From assembly GCA_016194985.1 (NCBI GenBank), contig JACQAK010000088.1, positions 1-32,530 on the forward strand: a stretch of 32,530 nucleotides of DNA, read 5' to 3'. The stretch is from Bacteroidota bacterium (GTDB taxonomy: Bacteria > Bacteroidota > Bacteroidia > B-17B0 > Aurantibacillaceae). The position numbers and the translations under genes are program-made. How positions within the stretch are numbered: position 1 is the first letter of the stretch; every line of letters begins with the position of its first letter. This document shows, piece after piece, positions 23,214-32,530 of the stretch. The notes under the pieces were generated by a model, which saw nothing but the letters and a program-made list of their open reading frames with translations, searched no databases and was not told the origin of the DNA.

Positions 23214-24074
23214 TTATAAATTACTCACAATTGCTAGTTGTTTGGTTTTTGAATCAAATACAAAACGGGTAATTTTTTTAATTCCCAAAGCAGAGAAAGA
23301 AAATAATGGTTCCCATGTTTTTGTTGGCTCGTTATACCTCATTAAATCGGCCCCTTCTGATTTAATGAGTCCTAACTCCGGATGCCAGATAAAATCTTCA
23401 TTAAGCGAAGGATAAGTAGCATAAACAGAACTCTCACGCAAGGCCGGGTTATACATTCTAAACCGGGTAGACACAGAATCCTTAGTACCATAGATAAAAT
23501 TAGAACTGCTTCCGATTTTTTTAAATGCCCTTGTTGGATGATTACAGATCCAGATATCTTTATTTGTTCTCAGATCCAGCACTCTTAACGAATGTGGCTC
23601 TGTTAATTTATAATACAACACCGTATCTGCATTTAACCAGGTATGATAGCCAATAGAATCTGTTCCTTCATGCACTATTTGTTTAAAACTACCATCGCCA
23701 TTAAATTGCCACAACCGCTGAGCCGAATCTTTTTCAACCACTACCGCGCTAAAACCCACCCCGCCGGGCATAACGGTAGGTGAATATTCGCTTACCTGCG
23801 ATCTGGTTAAATTAACGGTTGTTTTTTTTGAAATGGAATACTGATAAATATCTGCTTGTTTGGTAGAATCAATGCATACATACAAAATAGATTTGTCATC
23901 CAAGCTAAATGCCGGTTGATTGTCGTAGCCAGCTCTATGCGTTACATTTAAAGGGTTTGTGAAGATATATTTCCCTTCTTTTTTTTCAACTTTAAAGAGC
24001 CATACATCTGTTTCCGGCACCTGAGCCCCAAGAGTTAAACTGAATAAGATGCTTATTAAAAATGGCTTTATCAT
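23214..24074 (-). CDS. Exported TolB-like beta-propeller protein (PD40 repeats)
   Basis: The 286-residue protein has a signal peptide (about 1-17, LFSLTLGAQ) and repeated blade-like strands such as DNQPAFSLDDKSILYVC and QADIYQYSISKKTTVNLTR, which fit WD40-like PD40 blades of the TolB type. It is probably periplasmic and mediates protein or ligand contacts. It shares one base with the stop of the PAP2 gene (TAATG arrangement), pointing to translational coupling. No catalytic residues are seen. Confidence 0.75.
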   Translation of the reverse strand: MIKPFLISILFSLTLGAQVPETDVWLFKVEKKEGKYIFTNPLNVTHRAGYDNQPAFSLDDKSILYVCIDSTKQADIYQYSISKKTTVNLTRSQVSEYSPTVMPGGVGFSAVVVEKDSAQRLWQFNGDGSFKQIVHEGTDSIGYHTWLNADTVLYYKLTEPHSLRVLDLRTNKDIWICNHPTRAFKKIGSSSNFIYGTKDSVSTRFRMYNPALRESSVYATYPSLNEDFIWHPELGLIKSEGADLMRYNEPTKTWEPLFSFSALGIKKITRFVFDSKTKQLAIVSNL

Positions 24075-24658
24075 TATACTTCAACGGTTTCGTGAAATTG
24101 TTGCTTAAACGTAAATTGAATCAGACGATAGACCATATAACCCCAAAACAGTCCTACTATAAATCCCACAAATATGTCGGATGGATAATGTACCCCAAGA
24201 TAAATGCGGGAATAGGCCGTAATACCTGCCCATACAAAAAACGAAGCCCTGAATAGCTTTGACTCCTTACTAAAAATCAAAAACAACAACATCGCTACAC
24301 CAAACGAATTGGTAGAATGCCCCGAAAAGAAACCATACATGCCGCCTTTGTAATCGTTTACCGTATGCACCTGTGACTGTATTTCGAGATTATGAGTAGG
24401 ACGGTAGCGCTTAATAGCATGCTTGGTGATATTAGACGTTTGATCGGTTAACAAAACCAATAATCCCAAAAAACCCAATAAAATCAATAATTTTTTTAGC
24501 CCATACCGACTAAAAACCATGTATAACCAATACACAAAAACCGGGGCAAACACCCAGATCTGAGACACATAATACATTACATTATCAACCATAGGAGCAT
24601 GCCAACCGTTAATTGTCAAAAACAATTGCCTATCCAATAATTCGAGTTTATCTAACAT
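24074..24658 (-). CDS. PAP2-family membrane phosphatase
   Basis: The 194-residue membrane protein has the three PAP2 phosphatase motifs: K79-x6-R86-P87, S112-G-H114 and S150-R151-x5-H157-x3-D161. About five or six helices surround the catalytic motifs on the periplasmic side. Likely substrates are undecaprenyl pyrophosphate, phosphatidic acid or phosphatidylglycerol phosphate. It is the first gene of the six-gene minus-strand run ending at 19173. Confidence 0.92.
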   Translation of the reverse strand: MLDKLELLDRQLFLTINGWHAPMVDNVMYYVSQIWVFAPVFVYWLYMVFSRYGLKKLLILLGFLGLLVLLTDQTSNITKHAIKRYRPTHNLEIQSQVHTVNDYKGGMYGFFSGHSTNSFGVAMLLFLIFSKESKLFRASFFVWAGITAYSRIYLGVHYPSDIFVGFIVGLFWGYMVYRLIQFTFKQQFHETVEV

Positions 24659-24794
24659 TATTTAAAAGTAGAAAAAAAGACTTTAAAAGTGAGAAATTTC
24701 GATTAAAAGCAGATTGTTAAAAACTTGTTATTAATTGATTTTCATACATTTTTAAGCACTTTTCAACAAAGCTCCCAGATGCCCTTCGAACAAT

Positions 24795-24802
24795 TATCTT
24801 TG
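24795..24802 (+). promoter_or_regulatory. -7 element of the purH promoter
   Basis: TATCTTTG lies 16 bases before the purH start. The -33 region has no clean TTG, so only the -7 element is supported. Confidence 0.5.
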
Positions 24803-24818
24803 TGTTTTACTACAATTT

Positions 24819-26348
24819 ATGAGCAACTTAAAGAAAATAAACAGTGCCCTGATTTCTGTTTTTTATAAAGACAATTTAGAGCCTGTTATCAAAAAATTAA
24901 ACGAATTAGGAGTAACGATATACAGCACCGGTGGTACTCAAACTTTTATAGAAAACCTTGGAGCACCTGTAAAATCAGTGGAAGGATTAACTTCTTTTCC
25001 GGAGATTTTGGGCGGACGTGTAAAAACATTACATCCGAAAATATTTGGAGGTATCTTAGGACGCCGAGAATTAGACACTGATGTGGCTCAAATGGAGCAA
25101 CATGAAATACCCACTATTGATCTGGTAATTGTGGATCTATACCCATTTGAAGAAACCCTTGCCAGCGGCGCTTCTGAAGAAGACATTATCGAGAAAATTG
25201 ATATTGGCGGTATTTCACTGATCCGGGCAGCAGCAAAAAATTATAATGATGTTGTGATCGTTTCTTCAAGAAATGATTATGCATCCTTGCTTCATTTACT
25301 GAATGACAAAAACGGGTTCTCAGATATTACTGATCGTAAAACCTTTGCTGCCAAAGCGTTTGCTATGAGCAGCCATTACGACTCCGCTATTTTCAATTAT
25401 TTTAATTCAACCGAACAGTTACCTATTTTAAAGAACAGCATCAATAATGGGTTAACATTACGCTATGGCGAAAACCCTCACCAAAAGGGTGTTTTCTATG
25501 GAGACATGGATGCCATGTTCGAAAAATTAAACGGAAAAGAATTATCCTACAACAATTTATTAGATGTTGATGCTGCTGTTAACTTAATAGCTGATTTTAC
25601 AAAAGAGCCAACCTTTGCCATTTTAAAACATAATAATGCCTGCGGCGTGGCAAGTCGCCCAAAACTAGTGAATGCCTATTTGGATGCATTAGCAGGAGAC
25701 CCGGTATCTGCCTTTGGTGGTATTTTAATCAGCAATACCGAAATTGATTTTGAAACCGCAGAAGAAATTCACAAACTGTTTTGTGAAGTAGTGATTGCAC
25801 CAAGTTATTCGGCAACAGCCTTAACGCTATTGAAATCAAAAAACAACCGTATCATATTGGTTCAAAAACCGGTTGCTTTACCGGGCAAACAGATCAGAAC
25901 CTTATTAAACGGTATTGTTGAGCAGGATAAAGATGCGAAAAGTGAAACAGCATCAGATTTAACCGTTGTTACTAACGTTGCACCTACTGAAGCTCAGATT
26001 AAAGACCTGTTATTTGCCAATAAATTAGCAAAGCATACAAAATCAAATACCATTGTGATTGCTAAAAACAATCAGTTAATTGCCAGCGGCACCGGACAAA
26101 CATCCCGTGTTGATGCTTTAAAACAAGCCATCAATAAAGCACTAGCATTTGGGTTCGATTTAAAAGGAGCAGTAATGGCCAGCGACGCCTTTTTTCCTTT
26201 TGCTGATTGCGTAGAGATTGCACACAAAGTTGGTATCGACACGGTTATTCAACCGGGAGGTTCTATCAAAGACAAAGACAGTATCGAATACTGTAATGCT
26301 AAAGGTATGAGCATGGTGTTTACAGGAACAAGACATTTTAAACATTGA
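24819..26348 (+). CDS. purH: Bifunctional AICAR formyltransferase/IMP cyclohydrolase
   Basis: PurH performs the last two steps of IMP synthesis: formylation of AICAR and ring closure. The 509-residue length is normal. The N-terminal cyclohydrolase domain shows ALISVFYKDN, YSTGGT, GRVKTLHPKIFGG and the LVIVDLYPFE segment. The C-terminal formyltransferase domain shows RYGENPHQKG, the catalytic KHNNACGVA (Lys-His pair), DPVSAFGG and DAFFPFADCVEIA. It precedes mreB, a gene order frequent in Bacteroidota. Confidence 0.97.
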   Translation: MSNLKKINSALISVFYKDNLEPVIKKLNELGVTIYSTGGTQTFIENLGAPVKSVEGLTSFPEILGGRVKTLHPKIFGGILGRRELDTDVAQMEQHEIPTIDLVIVDLYPFEETLASGASEEDIIEKIDIGGISLIRAAAKNYNDVVIVSSRNDYASLLHLLNDKNGFSDITDRKTFAAKAFAMSSHYDSAIFNYFNSTEQLPILKNSINNGLTLRYGENPHQKGVFYGDMDAMFEKLNGKELSYNNLLDVDAAVNLIADFTKEPTFAILKHNNACGVASRPKLVNAYLDALAGDPVSAFGGILISNTEIDFETAEEIHKLFCEVVIAPSYSATALTLLKSKNNRIILVQKPVALPGKQIRTLLNGIVEQDKDAKSETASDLTVVTNVAPTEAQIKDLLFANKLAKHTKSNTIVIAKNNQLIASGTGQTSRVDALKQAINKALAFGFDLKGAVMASDAFFPFADCVEIAHKVGIDTVIQPGGSIKDKDSIEYCNAKGMSMVFTGTRHFKH

Positions 26349-26446
26349 CACAATGAGGCAATGAGTCGATGAGATAATTTGCCTATTTAAAAAACATAAA
26401 CAAACATTGACTAATTGTCACATAAACAAATTAACTAATTAAACGT

Positions 26447-27469
26447 ATGGCTCTTTTTGATTTTTTAACTCAAGATATTGCGATTGACTTAGGTACAGCC
26501 AACACTATTATTATTCATAATGAGAAAGTAGTGGTTGATCAACCTAGTATTGTAGCAGTTGACAGAACGACAGGTAAGGTAATTGCGGTTGGTAAACAGG
26601 CGCAAATGATGCATGGTAAAACCCACGAAAACATTAAAACCATTCGTCCGTTACGTGACGGAGTTATTGCCGATTTCCAGGCAGCAGAAGAAATGATCAA
26701 AGGAATGATCAAAATGATCAATCCCGGAAATAGGTTTTTTAAACCATCCTTAAGAATGGTTATTTGCATCCCCAGTGGTATCACCGAAGTAGAAAAACGT
26801 GCGGTACGTGACAGTGCCGAACATGCCGGTGCTAAAGAAGTTTATATGATCCATGAACCGATGGCTGCTGCTATTGGGATGGGGATTGATGTGGAAGAAC
26901 CGATGGGAAATATGATCATTGATATTGGTGGTGGTACTTCCGAAATTGCCGTTATTGCTTTAGGTGGTATTGTGTGCGATAAATCAACCCGTATTGCGGG
27001 TGATGACTTTAATGCAAACATCGAAGAATATATGCGCCGTCAACATAACATTTTAATTGGCGAACGTAGTGCTGAGCAAGTAAAAATTGAAGTAGGTGCC
27101 GCCATGACAGAAATTGAAAATCCTCCGGCTGATTATGCTGTTCAGGGAAGAGACTTAATGAGTGGTATTCCGAAAGAAGTATTTGTGAGTTATGTTGAGA
27201 TTGCTCATTGTTTAGACAAATCCATTTCAAAAATTGAGGAAGCGATCTTAAACGCCTTAGAGATGACACCACCTGAATTAGCAGCGGATATCTATCGTAC
27301 AGGTATTTATATGGCCGGTGGTGGTTCTTTATTAAGAGGCCTTGATAAACGTATTTCGTTAAAAACAAAATTACCGGTGCATGTTTGCGAAGATCCTCTA
27401 AGAGCAGTAGCACGTGGTACCGGTATTGCATTAAAAAATGTACACAAATTCCCTTTCTTAATTAAATAA
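26447..27469 (+). CDS. mreB: Rod-shape-determining actin homologue MreB
   Basis: MreB forms membrane-associated actin-like filaments that orient the elongasome. The 340-residue protein has the actin-fold motifs IDLGTANTIIIH (phosphate 1), IIDIGGGTSEIAVIALGG (phosphate 2) and YMAGGGSLLRGLDK (adenosine). The N-terminus FDFLTQDIAIDLGTAN is typical. The start is ATG 26447, with 98 bases after purH. It leads the gene cluster that also has mreC, mreD, mrdA and rodA, with one extra gene between mreB and mreC. Confidence 0.98.
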   Translation: MALFDFLTQDIAIDLGTANTIIIHNEKVVVDQPSIVAVDRTTGKVIAVGKQAQMMHGKTHENIKTIRPLRDGVIADFQAAEEMIKGMIKMINPGNRFFKPSLRMVICIPSGITEVEKRAVRDSAEHAGAKEVYMIHEPMAAAIGMGIDVEEPMGNMIIDIGGGTSEIAVIALGGIVCDKSTRIAGDDFNANIEEYMRRQHNILIGERSAEQVKIEVGAAMTEIENPPADYAVQGRDLMSGIPKEVFVSYVEIAHCLDKSISKIEEAILNALEMTPPELAADIYRTGIYMAGGGSLLRGLDKRISLKTKLPVHVCEDPLRAVARGTGIALKNVHKFPFLIK

Positions 27470-27486
27470 TTTTTAAATAAACTAAT

Positions 27487-28125
27487 ATGAAAAAACAATC
27501 ATTATTAGCTTTGGCTTCCGTTATTTTTTTATTGAATACTCAATCCAAAGCACAAGACAACACCGCCTTTGAAAAAGGAACTGTTGTAGCTACTGCAGGA
27601 TATGGCTTTCCTGATTTGTATCGTACTTCTTTAAGAGTAGCATATAATGGGTACTCTTCAACCAAAGTAAGCGGAGTTGGTCCAATCATCTTAAAAGGTG
27701 ATTATGGTATTGTGAAATTTAAATGGGGGCACTCTGTTGGTGCCGGTATCGTAATAGGTTACAGTTCCAGTAAAGTAGTGTTTAATGATTACTACAACGA
27801 TTATTACAACGGCTACCGAACATTGTATACCGAAACAGATTCATATAAAAAGATTACCATTGGAGCAAGAGGGACCTATCACTTTTTTACAAAAGAAAAA
27901 TTTGATTGCTATGCCAGCATTGGCTTAGGTTTTAATATTAATTCCTACACCCAAACTACGAATAATCCTAACGGATCTACTAAATCGGCAGTTGCCGGAT
28001 CAGGCGTTTACGAAGCTTTTACAGTAGGTATCCGCTATTATTTCACTAAAAACTTTGGAGTGTATTCTGAGTTAGGTTGGGATATGTCGGCTCCAATACA
28101 AGGCGGAATAGCACTTAAATTTTAA
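27487..28125 (+). CDS. Outer-membrane beta-barrel protein inserted between mreB and mreC
   Basis: The 212-residue protein has a signal peptide (about 1-22, ending SKAQ) and about eight predicted amphipathic strands with tight turns and long loops (TVVATAGYGF, HSVGAGIVIGYSSSK, KKITIGARGTYHFF, EAFTVGIRYYFTKNFGVYSELGWDM), finishing GGIALKF. This is a small OmpA/OmpW-like barrel of the kind abundant in Bacteroidota. It begins 17 bases after mreB and ends 28 bases before mreC, so it is very likely co-transcribed. A role in shape or envelope is suggested only by position. Confidence 0.82.
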   Translation: MKKQSLLALASVIFLLNTQSKAQDNTAFEKGTVVATAGYGFPDLYRTSLRVAYNGYSSTKVSGVGPIILKGDYGIVKFKWGHSVGAGIVIGYSSSKVVFNDYYNDYYNGYRTLYTETDSYKKITIGARGTYHFFTKEKFDCYASIGLGFNINSYTQTTNNPNGSTKSAVAGSGVYEAFTVGIRYYFTKNFGVYSELGWDMSAPIQGGIALKF

Positions 28126-28153
28126 TCACTCGCAACCGTATACATCACCAGGA

Positions 28154-28993
28154 ATGAAGAACCTCTTAAATTTTTTATACAGAAACAATTTCTTTTTTGT
28201 GTTTCTGTTATTAGAAATTATTTGTTTTTTAATCCTGATTAAAAATAACGGTTATCAGGGATCCAGTCTTTTAAATTCTTCCAACAAAATAAGCGCGAAA
28301 GTATATGAAGTGGAAGCTGATGCCAAAGAATACCTGTTATTAAAGGACGAGAACGAGCGCTTAGCAAAAATGAATACCTTTTTGTTGAACAGAATCAAAT
28401 TAGGTTATGCTGCCATCCCTTTAAAGACCTATACGGTTCATGATACCCTTTATAAACAGGAATATGAATTCATGAGCGGTAAAGCCATTAACAGCAGCGT
28501 TAATAAAAGAAATAATTATCTAACCTTAAATATCGGATCAGCTCAGGGTGTTACCAATGATATGGCCGTTATTACAAGTGATGGTATTATCGGAATTGTG
28601 AAAGACGTTTCTGAGAATTTCTCATCGGTTATGTCTATTTTGCATAAAGATGTAAGAGTAAACTGCCAACTTAAAAAAGATGCATCTTACGGCCCTTTGA
28701 TATGGGATGGCTCCGATTATCGTTTCTCTAACCTGACAGACATTCCAACGCATGCAAAAATAAAAAAGGGAGACACTGTAATTACCAGTTCACTATCCGG
28801 TATCTTCCCTGAAGGTATTCTTGTAGGTTTTGTAGAGAGTTATGAGCAACGCCCTAATGAATCCTTTTATACAGTTAAAGTAAGATTGAGTGCCGATTTC
28901 AAAAAAGTAAATCATGTTTCGGTTATAAAATATAACTATAAAACAGAACGGGATAGTTTAGAAATTAAATCGCAGGTACAAAGTGATAAATAA
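28154..28993 (+). CDS. mreC: Rod-shape-determining protein MreC
   Basis: The 279-residue protein has one N-terminal membrane helix (about 12-27), a short coiled coil (about 50-75, ending LKDENERLAKMNTFLLNRI) and the beta-rich MreC domain: YLTLNIGSAQGVTNDMAVITSDGIIGIV, then GDTVITSSLSGIFPEGILVGFV. MreC is a periplasmic scaffold that activates PBP2 and RodA. It overlaps mreD by 11 bases. Confidence 0.96.
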   Translation: MKNLLNFLYRNNFFFVFLLLEIICFLILIKNNGYQGSSLLNSSNKISAKVYEVEADAKEYLLLKDENERLAKMNTFLLNRIKLGYAAIPLKTYTVHDTLYKQEYEFMSGKAINSSVNKRNNYLTLNIGSAQGVTNDMAVITSDGIIGIVKDVSENFSSVMSILHKDVRVNCQLKKDASYGPLIWDGSDYRFSNLTDIPTHAKIKKGDTVITSSLSGIFPEGILVGFVESYEQRPNESFYTVKVRLSADFKKVNHVSVIKYNYKTERDSLEIKSQVQSDK

Positions 28994-29501
28994 CCTCATC
29001 AGAAATAGTGTCCGGTTTATTGTATTAGTCCTTCTTCAGGTGCTGATCGTTCAAAACATTCGTTTAGGATCGTATATTATTTTATTCCCTTATGTTTTAT
29101 TTATTTTGTTACTACCCTTTGAAACGCCTAAACTGGTTGTGCTGTTTGCCTCCTTTTTTATTGGTCTCACCATTGATATGTTTTACGATACTGCGGGCAT
29201 CCATGCTGCAGCATGTACAATGATAGGCTTTGCCAGATATTATATCTTAAAATTATTATCACCTCGCGAGGGATACGACCCCGGATTAATTCCAAATGTT
29301 GAATCTATGGGACCCGTTTGGTTTATTACCTACTCGGCAATAATCATATTCATTCATCATTTATTTTTCTTCTACCTGGAAATATTCAGATTTGATGAAT
29401 TCTTCAGAACCTTATTAAGGGTACTTCTTAGTACCATTGGCACATTTTGTTTTGTTTACATTGTTCAATTTTTATTTTATAAAGCGGATAGAAACAAATA
29501 A
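28983..29501 (+). CDS. mreD: Rod-shape-determining protein MreD
   Basis: The 172-residue, very hydrophobic protein has about five transmembrane helices, LLQVLIVQNIRLGSYIILFPYVLFILLLPFETP being characteristic of Bacteroidota MreD. The start is GTG 28983, inside the end of mreC, and the stop is immediately followed by the mrdA ATG at 29502. It is the integral membrane partner of MreC. Confidence 0.93.
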   Translation: MINNLIRNSVRFIVLVLLQVLIVQNIRLGSYIILFPYVLFILLLPFETPKLVVLFASFFIGLTIDMFYDTAGIHAAACTMIGFARYYILKLLSPREGYDPGLIPNVESMGPVWFITYSAIIIFIHHLFFFYLEIFRFDEFFRTLLRVLLSTIGTFCFVYIVQFLFYKADRNK

Positions 29502-31361
29502 ATGAACAACAATTCTCATCTTTCTGACAGAAAATTTATCATAAGCGGCTTCTTTATTTTAGTGGCATTGATTTATATTTCCAGATTATTCTACATTCAG
29601 ATAATAGATGAGCAATATACTTTACAGGCCCGTAATAATGCCTTAAAATCAAGAACAGAGTATGCTCTGAGAGGATATATATTTGACAGAAATGGCAAAT
29701 TACTGGTTCAAAATGTATTATCCTATGATTTACTGGTAACTCCAAAACTGGTAAAAGGCTGTGATACCATGGCTCTTTGCAAAGTGCTGGAAATTACAAA
29801 GGAAGATTTTTTGCGCCGGATGAAAAAAGCGGTGCAGGCCCCCAATTCACCTCGTAAAGAAAGTATCTTCGAAAAGCAATTGTCTCCAAAAGTATATGCT
29901 GCCTTACAGGAAAAACTTTACCGGTTCAAAGGGTTTGACGTACAGTCCCGAACCGTTAGACGTTATCCCCGTCCTGTAGCAGCGCATTTATTAGGTTATG
30001 TAGGTGAGGTAAGTAAAGATAAAGCCGCCAAAGACCCCTACTATAAAGAAGGTGATTATATTGGTATTAGTGGTATTGAACGTTCCTACGAAGAAGAATT
30101 ACGCGGAAAAAAAGGAACCCAGATTGTTATGGTTGATGTACATAATAAAACCAAAGGCCGTTATATGAACGGGTTATATGATACAGCCGCCATTGCCGGA
30201 AAACCATTATTCAGTAGTATTGACATAGATTTACAGGAATATGGAGAAAAATTAATGACAGGAAAAAAAGGAGCCATTGTTGCTATTGAACCCGCAACAG
30301 GCGAAATTTTGTGTTTAATTTCAAGCCCTACCTACGACCCTAATTTATTAGTGGGAGGAAAAGAACGCTCCCGGAATTTCACCCGGTTGTATTACGATTC
30401 CCTTAACCTTCCCCTCTTTAACAGGGCTCTGATGGCCATGTATCCACCGGGCTCCACCTTTAAATTAATAGATGCCTTAATTGCCGTGCAGGACAATCTT
30501 ATTTCGCGCTCTACATCTTTCCCTTGTAATCGTGGTTATCCTCCAATGGGCGGGCATCCTAAATGCCATCCCCATGGCGGAGTTGATTTACCCGGAGCCA
30601 TAGCAACCTCCTGCAATTCATATTTCAGCTATGTATTTTGTGCCATTACCAATCAAAAAGCATATCCTATTTTTGAAAATGGCTACAATCACTGGCGGGA
30701 GGCCGTAAGATCATTCGGACCTAACACCAAATTAGGCACCGACTTACCCTACGATAAACCGGGAAATGTTCCGTCAGTAGAATATTATAATAAGGTATTT
30801 GGAAGAAATCACTGGAGAAGCAATACCGTTGTTTCCTTAGGAATTGGTCAGGCCGAATTAACCCTGGTGCCTTTACAAATGGCCAATGTAGTTGCTGCCA
30901 TTGCCAACAGAGGCTTTTACTATACTCCACATTGTATAAAAGGAGTTGGTATGGAAAAAGCGCTCGACAAAAAATATAAAGAAAAACATTTAACCTATGT
31001 ACAAAGTCAGGCAGCATATGATGTTGTACATGATGGAATGCAAAAATGTTTTGATGCCGGAACCGGCTCGGCATCACGAATACCGGGCGTTGTTGCATGT
31101 GGAAAAACAGGAACAGCCGAAAATCCGCACGGGGATTCGCATGCCGTATTTTCCTGTTTTGCACCGCGATATGATTCAAAAATTGCAATCGTATGTTTAG
31201 TTGAAAATGCAGGGTTTGGCGGAACCTGGTCGGCCCCCATTGTCAGTTTAATGGTAGAAAAATATTTAACAGGGAAAGTAACCCGTCCGGATCTTGAAAA
31301 ACGAATTATTGCTGCCGATTTAATCAATAGAAAAAACTTATTAGGCTCAGGACATCATTAA
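29502..31361 (+). CDS. mrdA: Penicillin-binding protein 2, elongasome transpeptidase
   Basis: The 619-residue protein has one N-terminal membrane helix (about 12-32), a PBP dimer domain (GYIFDRNGKLLVQN, then RTVRRYPRPVAAHLLGYVGEV and the YIGISGIERSYEEELRG segment) and the transpeptidase domain. The catalytic motifs are S318-T-F-K (in PPGSTFK), S370-C-N and K535-T-G. It cross-links new lateral-wall peptidoglycan together with RodA, its glycosyltransferase partner encoded next. Its stop codon overlaps the rodA ATG by one base (TAATG), an arrangement that couples translation. Confidence 0.97.
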   Translation: MNNNSHLSDRKFIISGFFILVALIYISRLFYIQIIDEQYTLQARNNALKSRTEYALRGYIFDRNGKLLVQNVLSYDLLVTPKLVKGCDTMALCKVLEITKEDFLRRMKKAVQAPNSPRKESIFEKQLSPKVYAALQEKLYRFKGFDVQSRTVRRYPRPVAAHLLGYVGEVSKDKAAKDPYYKEGDYIGISGIERSYEEELRGKKGTQIVMVDVHNKTKGRYMNGLYDTAAIAGKPLFSSIDIDLQEYGEKLMTGKKGAIVAIEPATGEILCLISSPTYDPNLLVGGKERSRNFTRLYYDSLNLPLFNRALMAMYPPGSTFKLIDALIAVQDNLISRSTSFPCNRGYPPMGGHPKCHPHGGVDLPGAIATSCNSYFSYVFCAITNQKAYPIFENGYNHWREAVRSFGPNTKLGTDLPYDKPGNVPSVEYYNKVFGRNHWRSNTVVSLGIGQAELTLVPLQMANVVAAIANRGFYYTPHCIKGVGMEKALDKKYKEKHLTYVQSQAAYDVVHDGMQKCFDAGTGSASRIPGVVACGKTGTAENPHGDSHAVFSCFAPRYDSKIAIVCLVENAGFGGTWSAPIVSLMVEKYLTGKVTRPDLEKRIIAADLINRKNLLGSGHH

Positions 31362-32530
31362 TGAGACAGAACGAACATAAATTATTTTTTGGAGTAGACA
31401 GAATTACCATTCTAACCTATGCCATACTGGTATTGATGGGCTGGCTTAATATTTATGCGGCTGTTTATAACGAAGAGCATAAAAACATTTTTGATACCAC
31501 TCAAAAATACGGTATGCAATTAGTTTGGATAGGAAGCGCCGCCTTTATTGCCATTCTTATTTTAATTATTGATGCCGGGTTTTATACCGTATTTGCTTAT
31601 TTCTTTTATGCGTTTTTATTACTAGCCTGTATTGCCGTTCCTTATGTGGGGAGGGAAATTAAAGGGAGTCGCTCCTGGTTTGGAATAGGGCCATTTGGTA
31701 TACAGCCTGCCGAATTTATGAAATTTGCTACTAATCTGGCCTTAGCCAAATATTTAAGTAATGTGAATATCGAAGTAGAAACGTTGCGTCGAAATCGCCT
31801 GTCCGACTTAATAAAGAATTACAAGAACACCATTTTTGCAGTGGCTATATTGGGTTTACCATTACTAATCATTAAAGTACTGCAGGACGAAACGGGTCTG
31901 GCCATTGTATTTATTGCCTTTATCATCACATTATATCGGGAAGGACTATCTGTAAATTTTTTAATTTTCGGATTATTATCCGCTTTGCTGTTTGTATTAT
32001 CGCTGGTAGTTGAATCGCAAACATTAATCATTGCATTAGGTATTATTGCTCTCCTGTCTTTTTTATTCATCAAACGATCACGAAAAAACCTGATCATTGT
32101 TGCCATTGTTTTTGGCACGGCCAGTGGTGTTGTACTAGGTACCAATTATGTTTACAATCACCTCGAAGACCATCAACGTATAAGAATTGATGTATTATTG
32201 GGAAGAGGTACTGTTGATTTAAAAAAAGAAGGATATAATGTAAACCAGGCAAAAATAGCCATAGGTTCAGGTGGTTTTTTCGGGAAAGGCTACTTACAGG
32301 GCACGCAAACCAAATACGATTTTGTACCGGAGCAGGATACCGATTTTATCTTTTGTACAGTTGGCGAAGAATGGGGTTTTCTTGGTTCAAGTGTAGTCAT
32401 TATGCTTGAATTATTTTTAATTATCCGGGTAATCTTTATGGCCGAAAGACAACGCTCCCCTTTCAGCCGGATCTACGGATATGGAGTCGCTTCCGTTTTG
32501 TTCTTCCACGTAGCGGTTAACATTGGCATG
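31361..32530 (+). CDS. rodA: Peptidoglycan glycosyltransferase RodA, 3' end outside the window
   Basis: From ATG 31361 an open frame of 390 codons runs to the edge without a stop. It has the SEDS pattern of alternating membrane helices, and family motifs GREIKGSRSWFGIGPFGIQPAE, ILQDETGLAIVF-like (here VLQDETGLAIVF), INQAKIAIGSGGFFGKGY-like (NQAKIAIGSGGFFGKGYLQG) and PEQDTDFIFCTVGEEWGFLG. RodA polymerises glycan strands from lipid II. A typical RodA is about 400-430 residues, so only the last helix or so is missing. Confidence 0.95.
   Translation, partial: MRQNEHKLFFGVDRITILTYAILVLMGWLNIYAAVYNEEHKNIFDTTQKYGMQLVWIGSAAFIAILILIIDAGFYTVFAYFFYAFLLLACIAVPYVGREIKGSRSWFGIGPFGIQPAEFMKFATNLALAKYLSNVNIEVETLRRNRLSDLIKNYKNTIFAVAILGLPLLIIKVLQDETGLAIVFIAFIITLYREGLSVNFLIFGLLSALLFVLSLVVESQTLIIALGIIALLSFLFIKRSRKNLIIVAIVFGTASGVVLGTNYVYNHLEDHQRIRIDVLLGRGTVDLKKEGYNVNQAKIAIGSGGFFGKGYLQGTQTKYDFVPEQDTDFIFCTVGEEWGFLGSSVVIMLELFLIIRVIFMAERQRSPFSRIYGYGVASVLFFHVAVNIGM

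Noticed and set aside
24659-24818. Purine riboswitch ahead of purH
   Set aside because: No purine aptamer blocks are visible. Only a -7 element and A+T-rich leader are seen.

Overview
This window looks like chromosomal DNA of a Bacteroidota bacterium, not resolved further. Supporting signs are a TonB-dependent receptor with an N-terminal carboxypeptidase-regulatory-like domain, the purH-mreB-mreC-mreD-mrdA-rodA gene order, many secreted or beta-barrel proteins ending in an aromatic residue, and repeated promoters of the Bacteroidota type (TTG, about 19 bases, TAnnTTTG). No tRNA, rRNA, transposase, phage gene, integrase or CRISPR array was recognised.

Bases 1-9120 carry mostly housekeeping genes. 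They are the 3' end of an unknown gene, a thiamine-pyrophosphate (TPP) riboswitch with its TonB-dependent receptor, glutamate racemase (murI, with no ordinary start codon), a fatty acid desaturase, panB, a lipoprotein, and a dnaK gene that has lost roughly its first 60-70 codons next to an otherwise normal-looking leader.

Bases about 9200-15415 are the accessory part and the main point of interest. Eight small modules, all on the + strand, are separated by long related repeats of about 165-230 bp (sites R1-R5 clear, R6-R8 degenerate). The first bases of a module (GTTAT...) are the reverse complement of that same module's last bases (...ATAAC). The two sides of one repeat do not match each other outside the core. 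This is how integron cassettes and attC sites are organised. The cargo fits too: an AlbA_2/Schlafen-type protein, a ParE-type toxin-antitoxin pair, a VOC/bleomycin-resistance-like protein, a TPR protein, an SRPBCC protein and unknown proteins. No integrase is in the window, so it resembles a cluster of attC sites lacking an integrase. Repeats R1-R5 each contain a complete Bacteroidota-type promoter pointing into the next cassette, which classical attC sites are not known for.

Bases 15430-24660 return to ordinary genes: a peptidoglycan amidase, an opposite-strand operon (acyltransferase, gatC, GNAT and an unlisted 53-residue membrane protein), an ABC ATPase, a SixA-like phosphatase, and a six-gene minus-strand run (PAP2 phosphatase, beta-propeller protein, GNAT, polytopic membrane protein, amino acid permease, small conserved-looking protein).

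Bases 24790-32530 hold purH and the cell-shape cluster mreB, an inserted outer-membrane beta-barrel gene, mreC, mreD, mrdA (PBP2) and rodA, which runs off the end of the window. These products form the elongasome, which directs lateral peptidoglycan synthesis.
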